A stretch of 64,000 nucleotides of DNA from Azospirillum sp. TSA2s (GTDB taxonomy: Bacteria; Pseudomonadota; Alphaproteobacteria; Azospirillales; Azospirillaceae). Shown here in pieces: positions 7,727-16,779 of the stretch. The stretch's first letter is position 1. Each line of letters starts with the position of its first letter. The stretch lies in contig NZ_CP039647.1 of NCBI RefSeq assembly GCF_004923315.1, forward strand, positions 372,001 through 436,000, given 5' to 3'. Below the pieces are notes generated by a model. That model had not been told where the DNA came from. It saw only the letters and a list, made by a program, of their open reading frames with translations, and searched no databases. The translations under genes and the position numbers were made by a program.

Positions 7727-9202
7727 ATGCGCGTACTGGTCGCGGGCTTTGAGCACGAGACGAATACATTCGCTCCTACCAGGGCAGGCTATCAAAACTT
7801 CGTGAATGGAGAAGGCTATCCGGCCATGGCGCGCGGCAGCGAGATGCTGCGGCTGCGCGACGTCAATCTGGCGACCGGCGGATTCATCCAGGCTGCGGAA
7901 CAGCGCGGGTTCGAGATCGTCCCGGTGATCTGGGCAGGGGCGAGCGCCTCCGCGCACGTCACGACCGACGCCTACGAGCGGATTGCCGGCGAGATCGTCG
8001 CGGCGGCGAAGGCTCACGCATTCGATGCCATCTACCTCAACCTTCATGGGGCGATGGTAACCGAACTGCATGACGATGGCGAAGGCGAACTGCTGCGCCG
8101 GCTGCGCGCGGTCGTCGGGCCGGAAATGCCGATCTTCTGCTCGGTCGATCTCCATGCCAACATGACCGAAGCGATGCTGACGCTGGCGACCGGGATCGTC
8201 GGCTACCAGACCTATCCGCACGTCGACATGGCGGAGACCGGACGCCGCGCCGTGGTCTTGCACGACGCCTGCCGGGATGCCAGCGGGCGTCTGTATCGTG
8301 CCGCCCGTCGTCTGCCGTTCCTCATCCCGCTCAACGCACAATGCACGCTGGTCGATCCGGCGCGGTCGACCTACGCCCTGTTGCGGGAGAAGCAGGTGGG
8401 GGACGTGGTGTCGCTGTCCTTCGCACCGGGCTTTCCCGCGTCCGATTTTTCCGAATGCGGCCCGGTCGTCTGGGGCTATGGCCGGACGCAGGACGCCGTC
8501 GAGGCCGCGGTGGAGGCGGTCTACCGTCACATCCTGGAGACGGAGCCGCAATGGGCGGTGACGTTCCTCGATCCGGAAAGCGCGGTGAGGGAGGCGATGC
8601 GCCTGTCGGCCGGTGCGACCCGGCCGGTGGTCATCTCCGACACCCAGGACAACCCAGGTGCTGGGGCCGATGCCGACACCACCGGCATGCTGCGCGCCCT
8701 CGTCGCCTGTCGGGCGGAGGGAGCGGCCCTCGGCGTCTTCTACGATCCGGCCGCGGTCGCCGCCGCGGTTGAGGCGGGGGCCGGCGGAACGGTGACCCTG
8801 GCGCTTGGCGGGCGCTCCGGCACCGCGGGGGACGAGCCGTTCGTCGGAACCTTCGAGGTGGAAACGGTCGGCGACGGCCGTTGCGTGTTCGAGGGGCCGA
8901 TGCTGCGGGGAACCGAACTCGACCTCCAGGGGGCCGCCTGCCTGCGCATCGACGGCGTGCGGGTCGTGGTCAGCGCGACCAAGGCGCAGATGTTCGACCG
9001 CAACCTCTACCGCATGGTCGGCATCCAGCCGGAAGCGATGAAGATCCTGGTGAACAAGAGTTCCGTGCATTTCCGCGCCGATTTCGGACCGATCAGCGAG
9101 GCAATCCTGATCGCCAAGGCGCCGGGACCGATGAAGGCCGATCCCAGGGACTTGCCTTGGACGAAGCTGCCGCAGGCGATGCGCCTTATCCCAGCGGCTT
9201 GA
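7727..9202 (+). CDS. M81-family metallopeptidase (MlrC-like), copy 1
   Basis: A 491-residue member of the M81 family, whose founding member MlrC takes part in microcystin breakdown after ring opening. Visible motifs are the start GFEHETNTF, the metal-site-like segments LNLHGAM and SVDLHANMTEAM, and a C-terminal domain beginning near DTQDNPGAGADADT. The ATG at 7727 lies directly before MRVLVAGFEHE, the normal family start. It opens the long plus-strand operon. A second, divergent copy lies at 12802. The family cleaves or deacylates small peptide-like amides; the actual substrate here is unknown. Confidence 0.88.
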   Translation: MRVLVAGFEHETNTFAPTRAGYQNFVNGEGYPAMARGSEMLRLRDVNLATGGFIQAAEQRGFEIVPVIWAGASASAHVTTDAYERIAGEIVAAAKAHAFDAIYLNLHGAMVTELHDDGEGELLRRLRAVVGPEMPIFCSVDLHANMTEAMLTLATGIVGYQTYPHVDMAETGRRAVVLHDACRDASGRLYRAARRLPFLIPLNAQCTLVDPARSTYALLREKQVGDVVSLSFAPGFPASDFSECGPVVWGYGRTQDAVEAAVEAVYRHILETEPQWAVTFLDPESAVREAMRLSAGATRPVVISDTQDNPGAGADADTTGMLRALVACRAEGAALGVFYDPAAVAAAVEAGAGGTVTLALGGRSGTAGDEPFVGTFEVETVGDGRCVFEGPMLRGTELDLQGAACLRIDGVRVVVSATKAQMFDRNLYRMVGIQPEAMKILVNKSSVHFRADFGPISEAILIAKAPGPMKADPRDLPWTKLPQAMRLIPAA

Positions 9203-9255
9203 GAACTGACCACGGGTTCCATCCTGTGCGCCGCTGGCGCGATGAAAGGTTCAGC

Positions 9256-9783
9256 ATGACGACCGACACGATCATTCATACCCTTGAGGTCGAGGACCTC
9301 ACGCCGGCGGCCTTCGCGCCGTTCGGAGAGGTGCTCGCGGTCCGCGAGCGGCCGACCTTCGATCTGCCGACCAAGACGCTGCATCGCTTCGATTGGTCCA
9401 CCGATTCCGAAACCATCGTCCAGATCATCGCGTTCAAGCCGATGCCCTTCATAGTCGGTGCCGTCGAACGGCACTGGCACGTCACGGAATCGCGCATGCA
9501 TATCGGCGGTTCTCCGGCCGTCGTGGTCGTGGCGCCACCCAGCGACGCTCCGCCGACGCTCTCCGATCTCCGGGCGTTCAGGATCGACCGTCAGGGCTTC
9601 ATGTTCAAGACGGGGACCTGGCACAGCCTGAACGCCTATCCGGAAGGCTCGGCGCCATCGGAATTCCTGTTCCTGTCGGATCGGGCGACCCAGAGCGAGC
9701 TGTTCGACAACCCGACGCCCAACCCGGTCCGCAGCAGCATCCACCGGTTCGAGACGGGAATCGCGATCCGGCCGCCTGCCTGA
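9256..9783 (+). CDS. Ureidoglycolate lyase (AllA)-family protein
   Basis: A 175-residue cupin-fold protein of the ureidoglycolate lyase/hydrolase family (PF04115), which in purine breakdown splits ureidoglycolate into glyoxylate and urea. Family features seen are LTPAAFAPFGEV near residue 16, a central ERHWHVTESRMHIGG and GTWHSLNAYP. The start has GAAAGG seven bases upstream. No other allantoin pathway gene is nearby, so it may act on a different ureido or 2-hydroxyglycine-type intermediate made by the surrounding amidohydrolases. Confidence 0.75.
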   Translation: MTTDTIIHTLEVEDLTPAAFAPFGEVLAVRERPTFDLPTKTLHRFDWSTDSETIVQIIAFKPMPFIVGAVERHWHVTESRMHIGGSPAVVVVAPPSDAPPTLSDLRAFRIDRQGFMFKTGTWHSLNAYPEGSAPSEFLFLSDRATQSELFDNPTPNPVRSSIHRFETGIAIRPPA

Positions 9784-9835
9784 GCTGCCGGTGCTGCCAC
9801 GACAAGCGGAGCTTTCACTTCGGGAGGCGGGAGTC

Positions 9836-11428
9836 ATGGGAATCTCACGGCGTGCGTTTCTGGCAGGATCGGCAACGGTAGCAGGGGCGGTGGCAGGCGC
9901 GGCGACGATTGCCGCTCCGGCGATCGCGCAAGCGCGGAAGGCTGTCCTGCGCTACATCCCTCCCTCCAATCTGGCGGGCATCGATCCGGTGCTGACAAGC
10001 GGTGCGCCCGTCCGCAATCACGGCTACCAGATTTACGACACGCTGTTCGGGATGAATACGCGGTTCGAGGTCAAGCCGCAGATGGCCGAAGGGGCGGAGC
10101 ATTCCGCCGACGGGCTGACCTGGACGATCCGGCTGCGTGACGGATTGAAGTTCCATGACGGCGAAAAGGTCCTGGCGCGCGATTGCGTCGCCAGCCTGAA
10201 GCGCTGGGGCGCTCGCGACCCGCTGGGCCAAACCATCTTCGGATTGACCGACGAGCTGCGCGCCGTCGACGACCGTACCCTGGAGTTCCGGCTGAAGTCG
10301 CGCTTCGGCCTGCTGACCAAGGGGCTGGCCAAGATTGGCGGGCCGGCGCCCTTCATCATGCCGGAGCGGATCGCTCAGACCGACCCTAGCGTATCGATCA
10401 AGGAGGCGATCGGTTCCGGTCCCTTCCGCTTCCTGGCCGACGAATGGGTGCCTGGCAGCCGCGCGGTCTATGCCAAGTTCGACGGCTACGTGCCGCGCAA
10501 CGAGGCGCCCGACTGCACCTCCGGCGGCAAGATCGTCTATGTCGACCGGCTGGAGTGGCACGTCATCCCCGACGCCGCGACGGCGACCGCGGCGCTCCAG
10601 CGCGGCGAGGTCGATTGGTACAGCCAGCCGGATCTGACGCTGTTGCCTTTGCTGAAACAGGATCGCGACGTGATCGTCGAGGCGTTCGACGATCTCGGCT
10701 ACATGACCATCCTGCGCTTCAACCAACTGCAACCGCCGTTCGACCGTCTGGAGATGCGCCAAGCGGTCCAAATGGCCGTGAATCAGGTCGATTATCTCCA
10801 GGCTCAGGTCGGCATGCCCGATCTCTACAAGGAATGCCGATCGACCTTCTTCTGCGGCACGACGATGTCCACTGGTGCCGGCTCGGAGGTGATGACCGCC
10901 AATTTCGAGAAGGCCAAGGCGCTGCTGGAATCCTCCTACAAGGGCGAGAAGGTGGCGATCCTGACCGCCACCGACCTTTCCTGGCTGCACGCCGCCTCGC
11001 TGGTGACGGAAGATTTGCTGAAGCGCATGGGGGTGAATGTCGAGTTGCAGGCGATGGACCTCGGCACCTTCTTCAAGCGCCGAACCAGCATGGAGCCGGT
11101 GGACAAGGGCGGCTGGTCGATCTTCCACACCGGGACCAGCGTCACCGATGTCATGGATCCGGCGACCCATCTCGCCCTGCGCGGCAATGGTCGCCAGGGT
11201 TGGCCGGGCTGGCCGACCGACCCGATCATGGAGCAGCTGCGCAGCGACTGGATGGCGGCATCCGGACCGGAGCAGGACGCCATCACCAGGAAGGTTGAGG
11301 CACATGCCTTCGCCGCGGTGCCATTCGTTCCGCTGGGGCAGTTCCAGACCCCGTCCGCCCGGCGGCGCACCGTGACCGGCATGCTGAAGGCACCCCTGCC
11401 GCTCGCCTGGAACATCAAGGTCGCCTGA
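9836..11428 (+). CDS. Peptide/nickel-type ABC transporter substrate-binding protein (family 5), Tat-exported
   Basis: A 530-residue family 5 (DppA/OppA-type) periplasmic binding protein. The N terminus SRRAFLAGSATVAG followed by AAPAIAQA is a twin-arginine signal peptide with a cleavage site near residue 33. The body has the family's LTWTIRLRDGLKFHDGE motif near residue 100. The ribosome binding site is GGGAGG. No matching permease or ATPase gene lies in this operon; the nearest such set (24740-28196) is 13 kb away with its own binding protein. The ligand is probably a peptide, opine or similar compound fed to the M81/M20 enzymes. Confidence 0.92.
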   Translation: MGISRRAFLAGSATVAGAVAGAATIAAPAIAQARKAVLRYIPPSNLAGIDPVLTSGAPVRNHGYQIYDTLFGMNTRFEVKPQMAEGAEHSADGLTWTIRLRDGLKFHDGEKVLARDCVASLKRWGARDPLGQTIFGLTDELRAVDDRTLEFRLKSRFGLLTKGLAKIGGPAPFIMPERIAQTDPSVSIKEAIGSGPFRFLADEWVPGSRAVYAKFDGYVPRNEAPDCTSGGKIVYVDRLEWHVIPDAATATAALQRGEVDWYSQPDLTLLPLLKQDRDVIVEAFDDLGYMTILRFNQLQPPFDRLEMRQAVQMAVNQVDYLQAQVGMPDLYKECRSTFFCGTTMSTGAGSEVMTANFEKAKALLESSYKGEKVAILTATDLSWLHAASLVTEDLLKRMGVNVELQAMDLGTFFKRRTSMEPVDKGGWSIFHTGTSVTDVMDPATHLALRGNGRQGWPGWPTDPIMEQLRSDWMAASGPEQDAITRKVEAHAFAAVPFVPLGQFQTPSARRRTVTGMLKAPLPLAWNIKVA

Positions 11429-11477
11429 GCCGGTCCGCCGCCTCCGCCAGAAACCGCAGCCGGGAAACACAGCCGCC

Positions 11478-12713
11478 ATGTCCGAAGCGTCGTTCGACTT
11501 TACGCGCCTCCTCGCACCCACGGCCGCTGCTCCCGCGCCGTTTCCGGCCGGCCTTCCCCGATACCCGTTCGTCGGCGGGCACAACGATCCGGAGCAGGTG
11601 CCGGCGGAGCTGATCGCCGAGGCGGCGGCGGCCGTCATTAGGCGCGAAGGCGCCGATCTCGCCAAATACCATCTCGGCCGCGGACCGCTCGGTGTCCCGG
11701 CTCTGCGCCAGTGCGTGGTCGACAAGCTTGCGAAGCGCCGCGGCATTATAACGACGATTGACGAGGTGCTGATCACCAGCGGATCGAATCAGGCGATTGA
11801 TTTCCTCTGCCGCACCATGGTCGCGCCGGGTGACACCGTCCTGGCCGAGGAGCACTGCTATGAAGGTGCCCTGAAGCGTTTCCAGGCGGCGGGGGCGCGG
11901 GTTCTGCCGATGGCGATGGACGCCGACGGCATCGTGGTGGAAGTGCTGGCCGCGCAGTTGGAATGGCTAGCCTCCGGCGGCCTGAAGCCGAGATTCATCT
12001 ACACGATCCCGACCGTGCAGAATCCGACCGGCAGCATCCTGCCGACCGACCGGCGGGAGGCCCTGATCGCGCTGGCGCGGCTCCACGACCTCGCGATCCT
12101 GGAAGACGACTGCTACGCCGATCTGGTCTGGCTGGACCAGAACCCCGGCCTCGCCCTGAAGGCCCTGGCGCCGGAGCGGGTGCTCTACATCGGATCCTTC
12201 TCCAAATCCTTCGCTCCCGCCGTGCGGCTCGGCTACCTGATCGCGCCCTGGCCCCTGATGAGCCGCATTCTTCCGGCCAAGACCGATGCGGGAACCGGAG
12301 CGCTGGACCAGATGATCGTCGCCGAATATCTGTCCCGCCAGCCGGACGAACTGATCGAGCGGTTGCGCTCGGCGCTCCATGCCAAGATGAGGGTGATGAT
12401 CGAGGCGGTCGAGCGGGAGTTCGGCACCGTCGTCGAATGCCGGGCGCCGAAGGGCGGGATCTTCGTCTGGCTGAAGCTGCCGGACCATGTCGATGTCCGT
12501 ACGCTGGTCGCCCCGGCCGAGCAGGCCGGGCTGGTGTTCAACCCCGGCCCGTCCTGGGCGGTGGAACCGGAGGCCGCCCGCTCCTTCCTGCGGCTGTGCT
12601 TCGCCTTGCCGACCGAGGATCAGATCGTTGAAGGCGTCGCCACGCTGGCCCGCATCTGCTTTCAGCAGACCGGCGTACCGGCAATCGCCGGAAACTGCCG
12701 TCTCGATGCCTGA
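11478..12713 (+). CDS. PLP-dependent aminotransferase, class I/II (MocR/2-aminoadipate aminotransferase-like, no HTH domain)
   Basis: A 411-residue fold-type I aminotransferase. Visible are the substrate-site segment PTVQNPTGSILP, the cofactor-binding LEDDCYADL and the Schiff-base lysine in GSFSKSFAPAVRLGY near residue 238. It resembles the aminotransferase half of MocR-type regulators and LysN-like enzymes but carries no DNA-binding domain. It removes the amino group from an amino acid released by the neighbouring hydrolases and makes the 2-oxo acid that the reductase at 16780 could reduce. Confidence 0.88.
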   Translation: MSEASFDFTRLLAPTAAAPAPFPAGLPRYPFVGGHNDPEQVPAELIAEAAAAVIRREGADLAKYHLGRGPLGVPALRQCVVDKLAKRRGIITTIDEVLITSGSNQAIDFLCRTMVAPGDTVLAEEHCYEGALKRFQAAGARVLPMAMDADGIVVEVLAAQLEWLASGGLKPRFIYTIPTVQNPTGSILPTDRREALIALARLHDLAILEDDCYADLVWLDQNPGLALKALAPERVLYIGSFSKSFAPAVRLGYLIAPWPLMSRILPAKTDAGTGALDQMIVAEYLSRQPDELIERLRSALHAKMRVMIEAVEREFGTVVECRAPKGGIFVWLKLPDHVDVRTLVAPAEQAGLVFNPGPSWAVEPEAARSFLRLCFALPTEDQIVEGVATLARICFQQTGVPAIAGNCRLDA

Positions 12714-12801
12714 GCCGGGACCGATAGCTTTACCCCGACGGGCCGTCCCTTTCCCCGTGACGCGGCGTCCAGGCCGCGCAATCAGCCGATTGGATCGAGC
12801 G

Positions 12802-14313
12802 ATGAAGCTCTTCATGGCAGCCCTTGCCACGGAAACCAATACCTTCTCCCCCATACCGTCGGGCCGGACGGCCTTCCATGGCCGGGAGTATTTTCGCGGC
12901 GACGGCAGCCTGCATCCCCCCAGGCTCGGCAACGTGCCGCTGATCGAATGGCGCCGCCTTGCGGAAGCCGATGGATGGGAGGTCGCCGAGAGCCTGTGCG
13001 CTTTCGCCACCCCGGCCGGCAGCACGCAGAAGCCGGTCTATGAGGGGCTGCGCGAAGAAATCCTCGACGATCTGTGCCGTGCCATGCCGGTCGATGTCGT
13101 GCTGCTGTTCCTGCATGGCGCGATGGTGGCCGACGGTTACGACGACTGCGAGGGGGATGTCCTCGAAAAGGTCCGCGCCATCGTCGGTCCGGACGTGCCG
13201 GTCGGCGTCGAGATCGACCTGCATTGTCATCTGACCGAACGGATGCGGGCGAATGCCGACGTCATCGTCGCCTTCAAGGAGTATCCGCACACCGACATCC
13301 CGGCACGGGCGCAGCAGCTTTACCGGCTGTGCAAATCGGCGCAGCGTGGCGAGATCAGGCCGGTGATGGCGCTCCACGATTGCCGGATGATCGGGGTGTG
13401 GCGTCCGCCCTTCGAGCCGATGCGGTCGCTGGTGCAGGAGATGACCGATCAGGAGGGCCGGGACGGCATCCTGTCGGTTTCCTTCGGGCATGGTTTCCCC
13501 TGGGCCGACATTCCGGACGTCGGCGCCAAGATGCTGGTCGTCGCCGACGGCGATCCGGACAACGCCAGACAGGTCGCCGAACGGTTCGCGCGCAGGATCT
13601 GGGAACTGCGCGACGTCACCCCCCAGCACTACGACACCATTGATGAGGCCATCGACATCGCGCTGGCCGTGACGTCCGCCGATGGCTCCCGGCCGGTGGT
13701 GCTGGCCGACGTGGCCGACAATGCCGGCGCCGGGGCACCGTCCGACAACACCGCGATCCTTCACCGCCTGATCGCGCGCGGAATTTCCGGGGTCGCCAGC
13801 GGCTGCTACTGGGATCCGGTGGCGGTCGGCTTCTGCCTGGAGGCCGGCGTCGGGGCGACGTTCGACCTGCGGGTCGGCGGCAAGACCGGCCTCGCCTCCG
13901 GCCTCCCGGTGGATCTGTGGGTCACCGTCATGGGGTTGTCGGAAGACCATTCGCAGCGCTCCCTGGGCGGTGGGCGCTCCAGCTACGGGCCGAGCGCCTG
14001 GGTGCGCGGCTGCGAGCCGGGGAAAGGGAAGGGAATCGACCTGATCCTCACCTCGGTGCGCCAGCAGACCCATTCGCCGGAGGCCTTCACCGGCCTGGGC
14101 TGCACGCTCGACGACAAGCGGATCATCGTCGTCAAATCGATGCAGCACTTCTATACCGGCTTCGCACCGCTTGCCGCAGACGTGCGCTATGTCGCGGCGC
14201 CGGGGGCGGTGGCGCCCGATTTCGCCTCGCTGCCCTACACCCGCCGCGCGCCGGATTACTGGCCGCGGGTCGCCGATCCGTTCTCCGCGCATGGCGGCGG
14301 GGCCGGCTCGTGA
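12802..14313 (+). CDS. M81-family metallopeptidase (MlrC-like), copy 2
   Basis: A 503-residue second M81 protein in the same operon. It starts with MAALATETNTFSP, and the metal-site-like segments are FLHGAMV and EIDLHCHLTERM. The last differs from the DLHANMT of copy 1, so the two enzymes have diverged in or near the active site and are not a recent duplication. The C-terminal domain begins near DVADNAGAGAPSDNT. The ATG at 12802 gives the family's usual N terminus; the frame is open further upstream without signal. Its stop overlaps the possible GTG start of the transporter gene. Confidence 0.88.
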   Translation: MKLFMAALATETNTFSPIPSGRTAFHGREYFRGDGSLHPPRLGNVPLIEWRRLAEADGWEVAESLCAFATPAGSTQKPVYEGLREEILDDLCRAMPVDVVLLFLHGAMVADGYDDCEGDVLEKVRAIVGPDVPVGVEIDLHCHLTERMRANADVIVAFKEYPHTDIPARAQQLYRLCKSAQRGEIRPVMALHDCRMIGVWRPPFEPMRSLVQEMTDQEGRDGILSVSFGHGFPWADIPDVGAKMLVVADGDPDNARQVAERFARRIWELRDVTPQHYDTIDEAIDIALAVTSADGSRPVVLADVADNAGAGAPSDNTAILHRLIARGISGVASGCYWDPVAVGFCLEAGVGATFDLRVGGKTGLASGLPVDLWVTVMGLSEDHSQRSLGGGRSSYGPSAWVRGCEPGKGKGIDLILTSVRQQTHSPEAFTGLGCTLDDKRIIVVKSMQHFYTGFAPLAADVRYVAAPGAVAPDFASLPYTRRAPDYWPRVADPFSAHGGGAGS

Positions 14314-15254
14314 GCTTCGCGCCCAGAAGCATGGTCGGGAGCGGTTCTCCGGCAACGCCACGCCGGACCATGGCCGGTCAGGCCGTGCTGCTGATGATCG
14401 TTACCGCGATCGTGATCCCATTGCTGAATGCCACCGTGAAGTATCTGGGGGGCCGCTACCCGGTCGCCGAATTGCAATGGCTGCGCTATGCCGGCCACTT
14501 CCTGTTCATGATGGTGGTCTTCCTTCCGCGCTACCGGTGGGCGCTGTTCCGCACGCGGCGGCCGGATTTGCAGGCGGCGCGCTCGGTACTGTTCTGCGCC
14601 TCCTCCCTGATCATGTTCTATGCGTTGGAGCACACCCCGCTGGCGACCGCCACGGCGATCGGCTTCACCGCACCGCTGATGGTGACGGCGCTGGCGCCGC
14701 TTCTGCTGCGCGAAAACGTCGGGCCGGTGCGGCTTTGCGCGGTGGTCGTCGGCTTCGTCGGGGCGCTGATCGTGGTGCGGCCGGGCTACAGCCCGCTGCA
14801 CTGGTCGGCCGCCCTGATCTTCCTCAGCGCCATGACCTCGGCGCTGACGCAGATCCTGTCGCGCAAGCTCTCCGGACAGGATCCGTCCGCCACCTCCAGC
14901 ACCTACATGGTGCTGCTGGGCTTCGCTCTCAGCAGCATCCCGGTTCCCTTCGTCTGGGTGCCGCCGGCCGACCTCCGCGACGCCATTCTGTTTCTGGCGC
15001 TCGGCACGCTCGGCGGGTTCGGTCACTATTGCCTGGTCCGCGCCTTCGAGGTGGCGCCCGCGCCCTTCGTCGCCCCCTTCATCTATCTGCAGATCTTCGG
15101 CGCCGCCGCGCTCGGCTGGCTGGCCTTCGGACAGCTGCCCGATCTCTGGACCTGGGTCGGATCGGCCGTGATCATCGCCAGCGGTATCGTGGTCCTGCTG
15201 CGCGAACGGCGGCGCGGCAGCACGGTCGCGGCGCAGGCCACCAGCGATGACTGA
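14310..15254 (+). CDS. DMT-superfamily (EamA) membrane transporter
   Basis: A roughly 307-314-residue integral membrane protein with about ten hydrophobic segments in two EamA repeats. The first segment starts near AVLLMIVTAIVIPLLNATVK and the second repeat near SAALIFLSAMTSALTQ. A GTG at 14310 overlaps the previous stop as GTGA and would couple translation; ATG codons at 14331 and 14370 are alternatives. DMT proteins usually export amino acids, purines or related metabolites, so in this operon it may relieve build-up of an intermediate or take up a non-peptide substrate. Confidence 0.85.
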   Translation: MSFAPRSMVGSGSPATPRRTMAGQAVLLMIVTAIVIPLLNATVKYLGGRYPVAELQWLRYAGHFLFMMVVFLPRYRWALFRTRRPDLQAARSVLFCASSLIMFYALEHTPLATATAIGFTAPLMVTALAPLLLRENVGPVRLCAVVVGFVGALIVVRPGYSPLHWSAALIFLSAMTSALTQILSRKLSGQDPSATSSTYMVLLGFALSSIPVPFVWVPPADLRDAILFLALGTLGGFGHYCLVRAFEVAPAPFVAPFIYLQIFGAAALGWLAFGQLPDLWTWVGSAVIIASGIVVLLRERRRGSTVAAQATSDD

Positions 15255-15312
15255 CCGCGACGACAGACCCGTTTCCCGGCTTCCCTTCGATGATTTTGAA
15301 AGGATGTTCACC

Positions 15313-16761
15313 ATGAACAGCAGCCTGTCCAACACGACCTCTCTGCGCACCGCCATCCTGGAGGCCGTGGACTCGAAGGCCCCGGCCTTTCATGACCTCT
15401 CCGACCGGATCTGGGGATATGCCGAACTCGGCTATTGCGAGTTCAAGTCGATGGAAGCGCAGATCGAGGCCCTGGCGGCCGAGGGCTTCCGGATCACCCG
15501 CAATGTCGGCGGGGTGCCGACCGCCTTCATGGCCGAAGCCGGATCCGGCGGGCCAGTGGTCGCATTGCTCGGGGAGTTCGATGCCCTGGCTGGCCTCAGC
15601 CAGGTGGCGGGCGCCACCGCGCCGCAGGCGGAAATCGCCGAGGCGCCGGGGCACGGCTGCGGGCACAACCTGCTGGGCTCCGGCGCGGCGCTCGGCGCTG
15701 CCGCTCTTGCGGCGGCCCTGACCCGCGAAGGCCTGCCCGGCCGGGTGCGGTATTACGGCTGCCCGGCGGAGGAGGGCGGCGGCGGCAAGGCCTTCATGGC
15801 GCGCGGCGGTGCCTTCGACGATGTCGATCTCGCCCTGACCTGGCATCCGGCGGCCTATACCGGGATGAATTTCGCCGACACCCTGGCCTTCCTCCAGGCT
15901 TCGGTGCGCTTCACCGGGCGGGCGGCTCACGCCGGCCTGTCGCCGCATCTCGGCCGCAGCGCGCTCGATGCGGTCGAGCTGATGAATGTCGGCGTCAATT
16001 ACATGCGCGAGCACATGATCCCGGAAGCCCGCGTCCATTACGCCTACCGCGATGCCGGCGGCCGTGCCGCCAACGTCGTCCAGGCGAATGCGGAGATCGC
16101 CTACGTCGTTCGCGCTCCCGACCTCAATCAGCTCTGGCAGCTGTTCGAGCGTGTGAAGAAGATCGCGGAAGGTGCCGCCCTGATGACGGAGACGACGGTG
16201 GAGGTGCGGGTCGAGTCCGGCATGTCCAACGTGCTGCTCAACCGGACCCTCGGCGACGCCCTGTATCGCCGCATGCAGGATGTAGGCGGGGTCCGTTTCG
16301 ACGAGGATGATTACAGGACGGCGCAGGCCTTCATGGAAACCCTCTCGGCGGAGGATCTCCGGCATGTCCGCACCAAGGGATTCGGCTCCGGCTCGGCGCC
16401 GGAGCGCAGCCTGCATGACGGCGTGGCGCCGTTCGACGGCACCCGCACGCGCAATTTCGGTTCGACCGACGTCGGGGACGTCAGCTGGGTGGTGCCGACC
16501 GCGCAGTTCTGGGGAGCGACCTGTGCGATGGGCACGCCGTTCCATTCCTGGCAGCTGGTCGCTCAGGGCAAGCTGCCGGGCGCGCACAAGGGCATGACCA
16601 ACGCGGCGTCGATCCTGGCGCTGACGGCGCTGGACGCGCTTGCCGATCCCGACCTGATCGCCGAGGCGAAGGAGGAGTTCCGCACCCTCACCGGTGGCCG
16701 TCCCTACCAGTGCCCGGTCCCAGCGGATGTCCAGCCGCCGCTCCCAGCGACGGCGGCCTGA
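15313..16761 (+). CDS. M20-family amidohydrolase (AbgB/aminobenzoyl-glutamate hydrolase-like)
   Basis: A 482-residue M20D-type metal-dependent amidohydrolase. The zinc-site motif APGHGCGHNLLGSG and the following GCPAEEGGGGKAFM with the catalytic Glu-Glu pair are present. A dimerisation domain with RAAHAGLSPHLGRSALDAVE follows, and the C terminus has GTPFHSWQL. The closest named relatives cleave p-aminobenzoyl-glutamate or indole-acetyl amino acids. The start at 15313 has GAAAGGA eight bases upstream. It begins 58 bases after the transporter stop and probably cleaves an N-acyl amino acid. Confidence 0.88.
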   Translation: MNSSLSNTTSLRTAILEAVDSKAPAFHDLSDRIWGYAELGYCEFKSMEAQIEALAAEGFRITRNVGGVPTAFMAEAGSGGPVVALLGEFDALAGLSQVAGATAPQAEIAEAPGHGCGHNLLGSGAALGAAALAAALTREGLPGRVRYYGCPAEEGGGGKAFMARGGAFDDVDLALTWHPAAYTGMNFADTLAFLQASVRFTGRAAHAGLSPHLGRSALDAVELMNVGVNYMREHMIPEARVHYAYRDAGGRAANVVQANAEIAYVVRAPDLNQLWQLFERVKKIAEGAALMTETTVEVRVESGMSNVLLNRTLGDALYRRMQDVGGVRFDEDDYRTAQAFMETLSAEDLRHVRTKGFGSGSAPERSLHDGVAPFDGTRTRNFGSTDVGDVSWVVPTAQFWGATCAMGTPFHSWQLVAQGKLPGAHKGMTNAASILALTALDALADPDLIAEAKEEFRTLTGGRPYQCPVPADVQPPLPATAA

Positions 16762-16779
16762 GGGCGAAAGGACGGATCA

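Noticed and set aside
9256..9783. Allantoin/purine catabolism
   Set aside because: Only an AllA-like gene is present; allantoinase, allantoate amidohydrolase and uricase-type genes are absent.
7727..14313. Microcystin degradation (mlr) locus
   Set aside because: The M81 family is much wider than MlrC, and no MlrA, MlrB or MlrD homologue is nearby.
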